DNA from: Luteimonas aquatica
GTDB lineage: Bacteria; Pseudomonadota; Gammaproteobacteria; Xanthomonadales; Xanthomonadaceae
NCBI RefSeq assembly: GCF_022662575.1
Contig: NZ_JALBFU010000001.1
Coordinates: 630,381 to 694,380 of the forward strand
DNA length: 64,000 nt
Direction: 5' to 3'
The stretch's first letter is position 1, and each line of letters starts with the position of its first letter. The notes beneath the pieces were generated by a model. That model ran no database searches. It worked only from the letters and a program-made list of their open reading frames with translations, and was not told the origin of the DNA. Shown piece by piece: positions 33,777-43,352 of the stretch. Made by a program: the position numbers and the translations under genes.

Positions 33777-36176
33777 TCATTCCAGCACGCGGAACCTCAC
33801 GCTGCTCCACGCCCCGCTATCGGCCAGCGCCGTCAACGTATGCGTGCCGGTTTCCGGAAACTCCCGGACCAGCGGCCGCGCGCCCTCGGTCTCGCCGATC
33901 CAGCGCCCGTCCAGCAGCCATTGCACGCGCGCGCCGGTGCCGAGCGCGCGCAGCGCCAGGCGCACCGCCCGCGCGCTGCCGGGAGCGCGGACCAGCGTCG
34001 CGTTGTCGTTGACGCCGTCGATGCGCAGTTCCTCCGCCGCGCCGCGGCCATCGTCCATGCAATCGACGGCCAGCAGCGGCAGGCGCGAGGCCTGCCGCGT
34101 CGCGGCCGGCAGCCAGGGCGAGGCCAGCGCGGGCCAGCGGGCGATCTCGCGCGCAACGCGGGCATGCGGCAGCGAACAGGCCGCCGACAGGCGCTCGCCG
34201 CTGGCCGGGTCGGCCTCGAAGCGTTCCACGCCCGCGCTCCACAGGCGGGCACCGCGTTCGGCGAAGGTGGGCGGCACCGTGCCGTTGAGGGTCCAGGCCC
34301 GCATCCGGCGCTGGCACAGCGCCGAGGACTGCGCATCGGCGGCAGTGCCGAGCGGCCAGCAGATCTCCGCCTCGGCCACGCCCGCGGGCGGCGGGCGCGG
34401 CGCGTTGTCGCCGCGGGTTCGCGGCAGGCTGTCGACCGTTTCGAACAGCAGCGGCAAGGCCGTGACCGCGCCGTACTGGCCCGGCAGCGGCGTGCCGTCC
34501 GGGCGGCCGACCCAGACGCCGACCGTGTAGCGGCGCGTGCCGCCGATGGCCCAGGCGTCGCGGAAGCCGTAGCTGGTGCCGGTCTTCCAGGCCACGCGCG
34601 GGCGGTTGCCGCGATCGAAGGTGTCCTCGCGTTCGCCGGGCCGCGGATTGGCTTCCAGCATCGTGCGCACGATCCAGGCCGCGCCGGGCGACAACAGGCG
34701 CCGGTCGATGTTCGGGTCCTGCGGCGTGTAGCGCACGCGCCCGGCGGCGCCGTCGCGGTTGAACGCGGCGTAGGCGCCGACCAGGTCCTCGAGGCGCGCG
34801 CCGGTGCCGCCGAGGATCAGCGACAGGTTCGGCTGCGCGCCGCGCGGATACTTCAAGGCGATGCCGGCGTTGTCCAGGCGCGCGGAGAAGCGCGCGGGAC
34901 CGACGCGGTCGAGCAGGTCCACCGCCGGGATGTTGAGCGACAGCCGCAGCGCCTGCGCCGCGCCCAACGGGCCGTTGAAGGCGGTGTCGAAGTTGCCCGG
35001 ACGATAGCCGCCGAAGGACTGCGGCGCGTCCACCAGCAGGCTTTCGGAATGGATCAGTCCGTCGTCGATCGCCAGCCCGTAGAGGAAGGGCTTGAGCGTG
35101 GAGCCGGGCGAGCGCCAGGCCTGCACCATGTCGACGTGGCCGAGCCGCGCCTTGTCGCCGAAGGTCACCGAGCCGACGTAGGCGCGCGCCTCCATGCTGG
35201 CGTTGTCCACCACCAGCAGCGCCGCCGAGGTGCGCGGCGGCAGGTTGGAGAAGTAGCTGGTGACGCGCTCCTCGAGCGTACGCTGCAGCGAGGCGTCGAT
35301 GGTGGAGACGATGCGGTCGGCGCCGCGATGCGCGGTGCGCAGCCTTTGCGCCAGCAGCGCCGCCGACAAGGGCGCGCGCAGCTGCCGCGACACCACCGGC
35401 TCGATCCTGGCGTCCTCGACCTGCGCCCTGCTCCACAGCCCGAGCTCGGCCATGCGCTCGAGCACCTTGTCGCGCGCGGCGCGCGCGGCCTCGGGTTCGC
35501 GGTCGGGACGGCGGCGGCTGGGCGCCTGCGGCAGCACCACCAGCAGCGCGGCCTCGGCGTGCGAGAGCTTCGCGGCCGGCTTGCCCAGATACGCCCAGCT
35601 GGCCGCCTCCACGCCTTCGATGGTGCCGCCGAAAGGCGCGCGCTCCAGGTACAGGTCGAGGATCTCGCGCTTGGACAGGTGCGCCTCCAGCTGCAGCGCG
35701 CGCAGCATCTGCCGCAGCTTGCGCCACGGCGAGCGGGTGCCGCCCGGACCGTCGAGGATGCGCGCCACCTGCATGGTCAGCGTCGAGCCGCCGGACACGA
35801 TCCGGCCACTGCGCAGCCATTGCCCGCCCGCGCGGAGCAAGGCCACCGGGTTGATCCCGGGATGGCGCCAGAACCAGCGGTCCTCGTAGTTGAGCAGCAC
35901 CTGCAGGTACAGCGGCGAGATGCGCCGCGCGTCGGTGGGATAGCGCCAGACGCCGTCGGCATCGGCGAAGGCGCGCAGCGGCGTGCCGTCGCGGGCCACC
36001 ACCAGCACGCTGGTGTCGCGCTTCTTCGGCAACGGCGGCGGGAAGGCGAGATCGAGCAGCAGCAGCGCCAGCAAGGCCGCGGCCGCGGTCCAGCGCAGCC
36101 ACCACAGCGGCGAGCGGCCGCGTACGGCGCGGCGGAGCCGGCCGATCGCCGTCGCGACGGAAGCCTGCGCCCGCAT
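33777..36176 (-). CDS. pbpC: Penicillin-binding protein 1C
   Basis: A 799-residue bifunctional peptidoglycan synthase. One inner-membrane anchor is at about 25-45. The GT51 glycosyltransferase has the catalytic Glu98 in NYEDRWFWRHPG and GGSTLTMQ. The transpeptidase has SxxK at 359-362 (STLK), SLN in RLSLNIPA and KTG in AWKTGTSYGFRDAW. A C-terminal PBP1C-specific domain (about 690-799) resembles a beta-sandwich. It lies 8 nt downstream of a racemase gene, which itself lies 12 nt downstream of an alpha-2-macroglobulin gene. The PBP1C-macroglobulin pairing is established in many Gram-negatives (E. coli pbpC-yfhM) and is thought to link wall repair with trapping of host or competitor proteases. 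Confidence 0.97.
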   Translation of the reverse strand: MRAQASVATAIGRLRRAVRGRSPLWWLRWTAAAALLALLLLDLAFPPPLPKKRDTSVLVVARDGTPLRAFADADGVWRYPTDARRISPLYLQVLLNYEDRWFWRHPGINPVALLRAGGQWLRSGRIVSGGSTLTMQVARILDGPGGTRSPWRKLRQMLRALQLEAHLSKREILDLYLERAPFGGTIEGVEAASWAYLGKPAAKLSHAEAALLVVLPQAPSRRRPDREPEAARAARDKVLERMAELGLWSRAQVEDARIEPVVSRQLRAPLSAALLAQRLRTAHRGADRIVSTIDASLQRTLEERVTSYFSNLPPRTSAALLVVDNASMEARAYVGSVTFGDKARLGHVDMVQAWRSPGSTLKPFLYGLAIDDGLIHSESLLVDAPQSFGGYRPGNFDTAFNGPLGAAQALRLSLNIPAVDLLDRVGPARFSARLDNAGIALKYPRGAQPNLSLILGGTGARLEDLVGAYAAFNRDGAAGRVRYTPQDPNIDRRLLSPGAAWIVRTMLEANPRPGEREDTFDRGNRPRVAWKTGTSYGFRDAWAIGGTRRYTVGVWVGRPDGTPLPGQYGAVTALPLLFETVDSLPRTRGDNAPRPPPAGVAEAEICWPLGTAADAQSSALCQRRMRAWTLNGTVPPTFAERGARLWSAGVERFEADPASGERLSAACSLPHARVAREIARWPALASPWLPAATRQASRLPLLAVDCMDDGRGAAEELRIDGVNDNATLVRAPGSARAVRLALRALGTGARVQWLLDGRWIGETEGARPLVREFPETGTHTLTALADSGAWSSVRFRVLE

Positions 36177-36184
36177 CGCAGGCG

Positions 36185-36892
36185 CTAGGCGGACGCGCCG
36201 CGCTCGCGCGTGGCGCGCCGCAGCGCGGCCCGCGCCAGCAGGCGCGTCGAATCGAGCGTGGGCAGCGGCGAATTCGTGTCGTCCAGGATCAGCGGGATTT
36301 CGGTGCAGCCGAGCACCACCGCGTCGCAGCCCGCCTCGCGCATGCGCGCGACGACCGCCTGGAAATAGGCGACCGATTCCGGCTTGAACACGCCGTACAC
36401 CAGCTCGTCCATGATGATGCGGCCGATTTCATCCCGCTCGTCGGCCTGCGGACGCAGATACGCCAGCCCGCGCGCGGCCAACTGCTCCGGATAGACCTCG
36501 CTGTCGACCAGCCAGCGCGTCCCGGTCAGCCCCAGGCGCCGGAAGCCGCGCGACTGCGCCGTCTCGGCGACCACCTCGGCGATGTGCAGCCAGGGCAAGG
36601 GCGAGCGCGCCAGGATCGCCGGCAAGGCGGCGTGGATGGTGTTGTCCGGGCAGATCAGGAAATCGGCGCCGGCGCGCGCCAGCCGCGCCGCCGAATCCAG
36701 CATCAGATCGCCCACGCCGTCCCAGTCGCCCCGCTCCAGGCAGGCCACGTAGTCGGCCAGCGAGGGCGTGTGCATCGACACTTCCGGATGCGCATGCGGG
36801 CCGAGCAGCGCCGCGCCCTCCGCGCAGATCGTGCGGTAGCAGAGCGCGGCGCCCTCCGCCGAGCAGGCGACGATGCCGATATGCGAAGGCAT
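36185..36892 (-). CDS. Aspartate/glutamate racemase family protein
   Basis: A 235-residue Asp/Glu racemase superfamily protein. The second catalytic Cys is in VVLGCTEIPLIL (about residue 197). At the first site, where racemases usually have PCNTAH, this protein reads ICPDNTIH, so Asp replaces the aligned Cys and a Cys sits two residues earlier. Some family members use only one Cys, so it may have altered specificity or direction (for example isomerase or lyase). Cytoplasmic. It is wedged between the macroglobulin and pbpC genes with gaps of 12 and 8 nt, so it is coexpressed with them. A link to D-amino acids in the wall is attractive but unproven. Confidence 0.88.
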   Translation of the reverse strand: MPSHIGIVACSAEGAALCYRTICAEGAALLGPHAHPEVSMHTPSLADYVACLERGDWDGVGDLMLDSAARLARAGADFLICPDNTIHAALPAILARSPLPWLHIAEVVAETAQSRGFRRLGLTGTRWLVDSEVYPEQLAARGLAYLRPQADERDEIGRIIMDELVYGVFKPESVAYFQAVVARMREAGCDAVVLGCTEIPLILDDTNSPLPTLDSTRLLARAALRRATRERGASA

Positions 36893-36904
36893 GCGTTTGG
36901 CGGC

Positions 36905-39900
36905 CTAGGGCTGCACTACCGTGAGCGTGGCCGGCGCGGACCTGCCCACGCCGCGCAGTTGCGGCCGGTACATGTCCTCCACCAGCGGCGGCGGCACGGT
37001 GTAGGTGCCCGGGGTGACGGCGCGCGCCAGGTAGAACACGCGCGCCTTGTCGCCGGCCGAGAGCTTCAGCGCGGCCACGTAGCGGTCGTCGCGGTACTCC
37101 TCGTGCCGCACCTCGGCCGCGCCGGCGCGGTCGGTGATCTCGATGCCGTTGACCACCACGCCCGCCCATTGCTTCTCGTCGCCCAGATTGAAGTTCTCGA
37201 TCTCCATGCCCGCGGGCAGCAGGTCGGTGAGCAGCGCGTCCGGCATGTCGCCGTCGGCGGTGATCGTGAGGCCGACGATCAGCGCCTCGCCTTCCTTCAG
37301 CGGCCGCGGCGTCCACTCCTTGCCGTCGACGCCGTACAGCTTGCGCTCGACCTTGATCTGGCTGAAGTCGGGCTCGGGGGCGCTGCGCGGCACGCCGGCG
37401 ATCTCCAGGCTGGCGTACAGCGGCGGCGTGCCCTTGGGATCGAAGCGCACGCCCTGCGCCAGCGTGTCGTAGTCGAACATGCGGCCGACGGCCTTCGCCG
37501 CGGCGGCGTTCTCCTGATTGCCGCCGACCTGCCAGCTGCCTTCCACCTGCTTGTCCTGGGCGGCCATCAGCCCCTTGCCCAGGCGCGCCAGCGCCACCTG
37601 TTCCTGCGTGCTCAGGTACAGCCAGCCGCTCTTGCGGCGCACGTCGAGCTCGCGGCCGAGATCGATCACGCGCGCGTCGTATGCCGGCTTGGCATAGCCG
37701 CGCTCGTGGGTGAGCGCGATCATCAGCGCGCCGTCGCGCAGCGGGCTGCCGTAGTCGCCGAGATAGCCCGGCCGGTCGCCCTTGAACGCGAACCCCTCGT
37801 CGATCGCCTTCTGCCCGCGCGCCTTGTCGCCTTGCAGCGCCAGCGCCAGGCCCAGGTGCACCAGCGGCAGGCCGGTGAGCGCGCGCTTGCGCTCGTTGTC
37901 GTAGAGCGAACGCAGCGTGCCGAGCGGCGCGCGGTTGACCCGGGCCAGCGCGTAGCCGGCGTGGGCCTGGTAGGCGAACTTCAGGTGTTCGCGGTGGTCC
38001 TGGCCGTAGAACTCGTTGCCGCCGGCCAGCAGGTCCTCGCTCAGGCGCTGCAACGCCTTCTGCAGCACGCTGTCGGGCACCTGGAAGCCGCCCTCTCGCG
38101 CATCGAGCAGGAACTCGACGATGTACGGGGTCAGCGCGGGATTGACGTAGCCGTCATCGCCCCACATCGAGAAGTGCCCGGAACTGACCTGCATCGACGC
38201 CAGCCGGCCGAGCGCGCCCTCCATGCGCGCGCGGCGCTTGGCGGCGTCGAGCCCGGTCACGCCGAGCATCTTCGCGGTGGCCGGATCGAGCTCGAGCGCG
38301 GCGTAGCCCTTGCTGGTGGTCTGCTCGGCGCAGCCGTAGGGATAGTCCAGCGCGCCCTGCAGCGCACTGGCGAACGGGATCGGCGGCAGCGCGCTCACCG
38401 TCATGCGCGCGTTGACCGAGCCGGGCATCAATCCGTCCGCGAAGCCGGCGTCGAGCGAGACCGCGGCCAGCGCGTCGAGCACCTGGGTGCGCGCGCGCAG
38501 CACGCCCGGCCAGGCCGGACGCACCGGCAGGTCGTAGCGGCGATCGACCTTGAAGCCGTTGCCCTCCACGCGCACGCGCACGTTGGCGGTGCTGTAGCCC
38601 TCCCTGGCCGTCACCGGGAAGCTGAGCGTGGTCTTGGCTTCCTTGGCGATGCTGGCGCTGCGCGCCCCGGAATCACCAATCGCCACCGGGCCGAGGGCGT
38701 CCAGCTGCACCTTGAACTCGCCCGGCTTGCCGGTGAAGTTGGTCAGGTCGAGCGTGACCATGCTGCGGTCGCCCGGCGCCAGGATGCGCGGCATGCTGGC
38801 CTCGGCCACGATCGGCGCGCGCACCACGGTCTCCGCGTCGCGGTTGCCGTACTGCTCGCCGGAGAACACCAGCGCCGACACGCGCAGGGTGCCGTTGAAG
38901 TCGGGCACCGGCAGCTGCACGCGGGCATTGCCCTTGGCGTCCAGGCGCACCGGGCCGGAGAACAGGTCCACGGTCTGCACCCGCGCGGTCGGGCGCTTGG
39001 CCTGCGGCAGCGCGTCGAGCGCCATGTCGCCGCCGAAGCGCAGCTTGGCGATGCTGCCTTCGAAACTCTCGATCACGCGCCCGTAGATGTCGTACGCGTC
39101 CACTCCCAGGCGGCGCTGGGCGAAGAAGTGCGCGTTGGCGTCGGGCACCGGGAAGCGGGTGATGTTGAGGATGCCGACGTCGACCGCCGAAACGGTGGCA
39201 TAGGCCTCCTTGCCGGCCAGCGCCGGCGCGCTGATGGTCACCGCCATCGGCTGCTCGGGACGCATCTGCTCGGGCGCGACCAGGCCGACGGCGACCCGGC
39301 GCGCGCGCCGGTCCATCGGCACCCAGGCCACGCCCACCGCGCGCGCCGGGGTGATCTTGCTCGGCACGCTGCCGCCGCGGAACACCAGCGCGGTGACGTA
39401 GACGTCGTGGCGCTCCCAGTCCTGCGTCACCGGGATCTCGAACGTCGATCCCTTCGCGCCGACGTCGATGTCCTGCACGTACAGCAGCTTGTCGCTCTCC
39501 ACCAGCAGCACGCCGCGGCCGGCGTGCGGCGGGGTCACCGTCGCCTTGAGGACGTCGCCGGCCTTGTAGCCGGTCTTGTCGAGCGACAGCTTGACCTTGT
39601 CCGGGCGCGCGTCGAGGCCGCGGTTGTCGTCGTCCCAGCTCCAGCCGGCGCGGAAGGGATAGCGCATGGTCAGCTTGGTGGCCGGATCGAACACCTCGAC
39701 GCGGTACTCGCCCCATTCCACCGGGAAGTCGAAGCGCGCCGCGGTAGCGCCGGCGTCGACGCTGCGGGTCTCGACGTTCTCGAAGCGGCGGGTGAAATCG
39801 TATTTCCAGCCGTCGCCGTCCTCGTAGTTCCAGTGGTAGTCGCGGTGCTCGCGCACCAGGGTCACCTTCAGGCCCTGCGCCGGCCGCGGCTTGCCGTCGC

Positions 39901-41851
39901 TGCCCACGCGCATCAGCTCGAAACGCGCGGTGGCGTTGGCGTCGCTGCCATCCTTGTCGTTGAACAGCGGGCGCACGCCGACCAGGGCGTCGGCCGGCCA
40001 CAGCACGCGCTTGAGCGAGCGGTTGACGCTGCGTCCGCCGGTCTCGAACAGGCTGCCCGACACGATCGCGGCCACCGGCGTCACCGGTTTGACCTCCTCG
40101 GGCAGGGCAATGTCCTGCGACAGCTTGCCCTGCGCGTCGAGCTTCTCGTCGACGACGTCCTTGGCCTCCTTCGGCAGCTCCACGGTGGGGTCGCCGAAGA
40201 AATAGCCGGGCAGCTTCTCCAGCGGATGCTGCTCCACCGCCACCGCCAGCTTGGCGGTGAAGCGGTTCTGCGCCGCCGGCGCGCCGTACAGGTAGGCGCC
40301 GATGGCGCGCAGGCGCAGCGGTTCGCCCGGCGCGAGCACGGCGTCGGCCGCGTCCAGGTCCAGCTTCATGCGCTCGGGCAGGAACTCCTCGATGCGCAGG
40401 GTCATGCCCTGCACCGCCTCCTTGCTGGCCGGATCGGTGCGGAACTCGATCTGCCAGCGCCCGGTGGGCGCGTCGACGGGAATGGTCTTCTCGAACTTGA
40501 AATAGCCCAGCGCGCCGGGATCGACGCGGCTGTCCAGGAAGGTCTTGCCGTCCGGCTGCTTCAGGCGCACGAACAAGGGCTGGGCACGCTTGCCCTTCGC
40601 GGCCACGGGCTTGCCGTCGTTGTCGCGGAACAGCGCCGAGACGCGCACCGTTTCGCCGGGCCGGTACAGGTCGCGCCCCGACCAGGCGAACACGTCGAAC
40701 CAGGCCGATTCGCGCCCGGCCACCGAGAACTCGGACAGGTCCAGCGCCGGCTGGTTGAACGGCAGGAAGGTGACATCCTTGCCGCGGGTGGCGATGAGCA
40801 CGTGCCCGGACTGCAGCGTGTACTCGAGCAGCGCGTTGCCGTTGCCGTCGGTCTGGCCCTTGAGGAAGGTCTCGCCCTTGGCGTCGAGCACGCGCAGCTC
40901 GGCGTTGCCGATCGCCGCGCCGCCCTGCAGCGAGGCGGTGTGCACGAACAATTTGTCCTTGTAGGCGCGCGCGTGCAGGCCGATGTCGCTGACGGTGAAG
41001 AAGGCGGTGTCGTATTCGTTCTTGAACTGCCCGGGCCGGCGCATCACGGCGAAGTACAGGCCGGGTTCCTGCAGCTCGGCGATATCCTGCACCGGCAGGT
41101 AGGTCAGCACGCGCTCGTTGCGCTTGCCGTCGAGCACGAAGCGGTTGCTGTACACCGACTTGGCCAGCTTCGACAGCGGCTTGTACTGCTTGCCTTCGCC
41201 GTCGTCGTAGTCGCGCTCCAGGTCCCAGCCGTCGCGGCGCCCGCCGCGCTGGTACTGGCTGAAGAACTGCGGCAGCGACTTCTCGTCCAGGCGCAGGAAC
41301 TCGACGTCGACCTCGTCGACGTTCACCGCCACCACCGGCAGGCCGCGCGACTCCTTGGCCGGCAGCACGCTGCCCTGCGAGGCGAAGCCGACCGCGGGAT
41401 CGAGCTCGCCGGTGAACACCTTCTCCTCGACCTGCCTGCCGAGCTTGCTGCCGTCGGCGGCGGTGAGATCGCCGGAGATGCGCAGGGTGTAGGTCTTGTT
41501 GGCTTCCACGAACGGGAAGCGCAGCACCTTGCCGTCCTTGTCCAGCGACCAGCTGCTCTTCTCGCCCACCGGCTCGGCGAAGCTGATCAGCTTGTCGAAA
41601 TCCTGGGTGCCGACCAGCGGCCGCGAGAATTCCAGCGCGATGGCCAGCGCATCGTTGGCCTGGTCCGGATAGGCGCGCACCAGCGCGAAGCCCTTGACCT
41701 CGGCCCGCTCGGCCTTGACGACCTCGCCGCTGACCGCCGGCAGTTGCCCTTGCTCGCTGCGCTTGCAGGCCGGCAGCCACAGCAGGGCCAGCGACAGCAA
41801 TGCCGCAGCGACCCCGCGCGCAGCGGCGCCCTTCCGCGTCCTCATCCTCAT
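36905..41851 (-). CDS. Alpha-2-macroglobulin family lipoprotein (YfhM-like), thioester type
   Basis: A 1648-residue protein. The start is the second of three clustered Met codons (41857, 41851, 41845), the one 6 nt after AGGAG. The signal AALLSLALLWLPAC ends in a lipobox, so it is a periplasmic lipoprotein. A chain of MG-type beta domains fills the first 1150 residues. The bait-region/MG10 part precedes the thioester motif GCAEQTTS (CAEQ about residue 1172), and an alpha-toroid of hexapeptide-like helices (AKMLGVTGLDAAKRRAR) follows. It ends with a C-terminal domain reading TYTVPPPLVEDMYRPQ. It traps proteases that cleave the bait, linking covalently through the thioester. First gene of the operon with the racemase and pbpC. 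Confidence 0.96.
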   Translation of the reverse strand: MRMRTRKGAAARGVAAALLSLALLWLPACKRSEQGQLPAVSGEVVKAERAEVKGFALVRAYPDQANDALAIALEFSRPLVGTQDFDKLISFAEPVGEKSSWSLDKDGKVLRFPFVEANKTYTLRISGDLTAADGSKLGRQVEEKVFTGELDPAVGFASQGSVLPAKESRGLPVVAVNVDEVDVEFLRLDEKSLPQFFSQYQRGGRRDGWDLERDYDDGEGKQYKPLSKLAKSVYSNRFVLDGKRNERVLTYLPVQDIAELQEPGLYFAVMRRPGQFKNEYDTAFFTVSDIGLHARAYKDKLFVHTASLQGGAAIGNAELRVLDAKGETFLKGQTDGNGNALLEYTLQSGHVLIATRGKDVTFLPFNQPALDLSEFSVAGRESAWFDVFAWSGRDLYRPGETVRVSALFRDNDGKPVAAKGKRAQPLFVRLKQPDGKTFLDSRVDPGALGYFKFEKTIPVDAPTGRWQIEFRTDPASKEAVQGMTLRIEEFLPERMKLDLDAADAVLAPGEPLRLRAIGAYLYGAPAAQNRFTAKLAVAVEQHPLEKLPGYFFGDPTVELPKEAKDVVDEKLDAQGKLSQDIALPEEVKPVTPVAAIVSGSLFETGGRSVNRSLKRVLWPADALVGVRPLFNDKDGSDANATARFELMRVGSDGKPRPAQGLKVTLVREHRDYHWNYEDGDGWKYDFTRRFENVETRSVDAGATAARFDFPVEWGEYRVEVFDPATKLTMRYPFRAGWSWDDDNRGLDARPDKVKLSLDKTGYKAGDVLKATVTPPHAGRGVLLVESDKLLYVQDIDVGAKGSTFEIPVTQDWERHDVYVTALVFRGGSVPSKITPARAVGVAWVPMDRRARRVAVGLVAPEQMRPEQPMAVTISAPALAGKEAYATVSAVDVGILNITRFPVPDANAHFFAQRRLGVDAYDIYGRVIESFEGSIAKLRFGGDMALDALPQAKRPTARVQTVDLFSGPVRLDAKGNARVQLPVPDFNGTLRVSALVFSGEQYGNRDAETVVRAPIVAEASMPRILAPGDRSMVTLDLTNFTGKPGEFKVQLDALGPVAIGDSGARSASIAKEAKTTLSFPVTAREGYSTANVRVRVEGNGFKVDRRYDLPVRPAWPGVLRARTQVLDALAAVSLDAGFADGLMPGSVNARMTVSALPPIPFASALQGALDYPYGCAEQTTSKGYAALELDPATAKMLGVTGLDAAKRRARMEGALGRLASMQVSSGHFSMWGDDGYVNPALTPYIVEFLLDAREGGFQVPDSVLQKALQRLSEDLLAGGNEFYGQDHREHLKFAYQAHAGYALARVNRAPLGTLRSLYDNERKRALTGLPLVHLGLALALQGDKARGQKAIDEGFAFKGDRPGYLGDYGSPLRDGALMIALTHERGYAKPAYDARVIDLGRELDVRRKSGWLYLSTQEQVALARLGKGLMAAQDKQVEGSWQVGGNQENAAAAKAVGRMFDYDTLAQGVRFDPKGTPPLYASLEIAGVPRSAPEPDFSQIKVERKLYGVDGKEWTPRPLKEGEALIVGLTITADGDMPDALLTDLLPAGMEIENFNLGDEKQWAGVVVNGIEITDRAGAAEVRHEEYRDDRYVAALKLSAGDKARVFYLARAVTPGTYTVPPPLVEDMYRPQLRGVGRSAPATLTVVQP

Positions 41852-42035
41852 GCGCATCTCCTGATGTTGCGCACGAGTATAGACCGCGATGCCGCGACGC
41901 TCCGCGCACGGCGAGCGCATCGGCGGGCGAAGATCCAGCCGCGCGAGATTCGGCGGCGCGAGCCCGTCCCGGGGCGCCCGGCTTGCCCGCCCCCGCTCGC
42001 CTGCTCCCGTGGAACGGGACTTGGCCGAGCGCGGC

Positions 42036-43352
42036 CTAGCGGAACAGGCCCTTACGATGGCTGCGCTGGTCGCGTTCCTGGTCGCGCTCCCGCTGATCCC
42101 GGTCGCGCTCCCGGTCGCGGGCATCCTGGCGCGCCTGCTCCCTGGCGTCGTCGCGCCGTTCCTGGTCGCGCCGCTGTTGCTGCTGCATGTCCTGGCGCCG
42201 CTCCAGTTCCTGGGTCTGGATCTGCTTCTGGGTCTGTTCCTGCAGGTGGCGCTGCTCCTCCGAGAGCTTGTGCTGCTCCAGCTGCAGGCTGCTCCTCTCC
42301 AGCGGCTGCGCGCCGGCGGGCTTGAGGTCCATGCGGATGCGCTGGGCCTCCTCCTCCTGCGGCTTGCCCTGGATGGCGACGGCGCTGCCGCCGCCTGCGT
42401 CCAGCGAGACGTGGTCGATCTGGCGCATGCCGCGCAGCTTCGCCTCCGCAACCAAGGCCGCCGCGGCGTTGCGACGCTCCTCGGCGCTGGCGAAGGTGCC
42501 GGCATCGAGTTTCTCCAGCCCGGCCAGTGCCTGCCGGTACAGGGCGTGGTCCGGATGGTCCGGGTTGGACACCAGCGGCTGCCGCTCGGCCTTGTGCAGC
42601 GCGGACAGGGTCTGCGCCTCGGCGATGCCGTCGGCGCGCAGGCCGTGCTCGCGCTGGAACGATTCCAGGGCCTCGCGGGTGCGCTCGCCGAACACGCCGT
42701 CGACCCGCAGCGGCGCGCCGCGCGCGTCGAGATAGCCCAGCCCGTGCAGCGCGGTCTGGATTTCGATCACCCCCGGGCCGCGGTCGCCGGCCTCGACGAT
42801 GCGCTGCGCCTGCAGGGCGGCGATCGCCACCGCGATCGGCAGCCCCGACGGCTTGGCCTTGATCAGCGGCGCCAGGCCGGCGCGGCGCAGGCGCTTGGTC
42901 ATGCCCGGGTACACGTCCGGCGAGATCACGCCGGCCTCGATGTCCTCCAGGTAGCGCTGCAGCTGGCCGGCGTCCAGCTCCATCTCGACATGGTCGGGCG
43001 AGGTCTTGGCGTTGCCGGCGCCGGCGCCCCATTGCCTGCCGAGCGGCTCGCCGTAATCGACGGCCTCGCCCTCGGACACGGCGAAGCTGCGCGGGTCCAT
43101 GTGCAGGACCCGGCCCAGCAGGCGCCCGTCGGTGCCGGGCGAATCGTAGAGTTCGACGGCGCCGTAGTCGCCGACGTGGTGGACGTGGCCGGCGACCGGA
43201 GAAGGCACGTAGACGGCCCCGGGGGCGTCCTTGGCGAGCACGAAGCTCTTGCGGGTCCAGGTCCCGTCCGCGGGCGCGCCCGCGGCCTCGTCCGTTGCGT
43301 CCGTCTCGTCCTGTTGCGCCTGGAGGGACTCCAGGATCCTGTACTTGCTCAT
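42036..43352 (-). CDS. Putative X-type IV secretion effector: M23-like region, PG-binding domain, XVIPCD
   Basis: A 438-residue protein without signal peptide. Residues 44-125 look like a lysostaphin-type M23 fold (YVPSPVAGHVHHVGDYGAVEL, RVLHMDPRSFAVSEGEAVDYGEPLG, DHVEMEL). The final HxH reads HVE, so the metal site may be altered. Residues 188-254 are a PG_binding_1 domain (GPGVIEIQTALHGLGYL, VDGVFGERTREALESFQ). Residues about 262-370 match the Xanthomonadales XVIPCD: NPDHPDHALYRQAL, the conserved RGMRQIDHVSL, AVAIQGKPQ, then a Gln-rich tail; 371-438 is a charged Arg/Asp/Gln repeat. XVIPCDs target proteins to VirD4 of the bacteria-killing T4SS, and such effectors attack peptidoglycan in rivals. 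No T4SS genes are in the window. The gene upstream on the same strand encodes an exported protein, its probable immunity factor. Confidence 0.8.
   Translation of the reverse strand: MSKYRILESLQAQQDETDATDEAAGAPADGTWTRKSFVLAKDAPGAVYVPSPVAGHVHHVGDYGAVELYDSPGTDGRLLGRVLHMDPRSFAVSEGEAVDYGEPLGRQWGAGAGNAKTSPDHVEMELDAGQLQRYLEDIEAGVISPDVYPGMTKRLRRAGLAPLIKAKPSGLPIAVAIAALQAQRIVEAGDRGPGVIEIQTALHGLGYLDARGAPLRVDGVFGERTREALESFQREHGLRADGIAEAQTLSALHKAERQPLVSNPDHPDHALYRQALAGLEKLDAGTFASAEERRNAAAALVAEAKLRGMRQIDHVSLDAGGGSAVAIQGKPQEEEAQRIRMDLKPAGAQPLERSSLQLEQHKLSEEQRHLQEQTQKQIQTQELERRQDMQQQQRRDQERRDDAREQARQDARDRERDRDQRERDQERDQRSHRKGLFR

Noticed and set aside
42054..42242. Short GGTCGCG repeats as a regulatory array
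   Set aside because: They are in frame and encode the charged tail of the effector.
36584..42325. Very long open frame on the plus strand (over 1900 codons)
   Set aside because: It is the antisense shadow of the alpha-2-macroglobulin gene in high-GC DNA; its translation is low-complexity Arg/Ala/Leu/His without any domain.
41852..42505. In-frame N-terminal extension of the macroglobulin gene
   Set aside because: It is Arg/Ser-rich, overlaps the effector gene, and the lipoprotein signal with a ribosome site starts at 41851.
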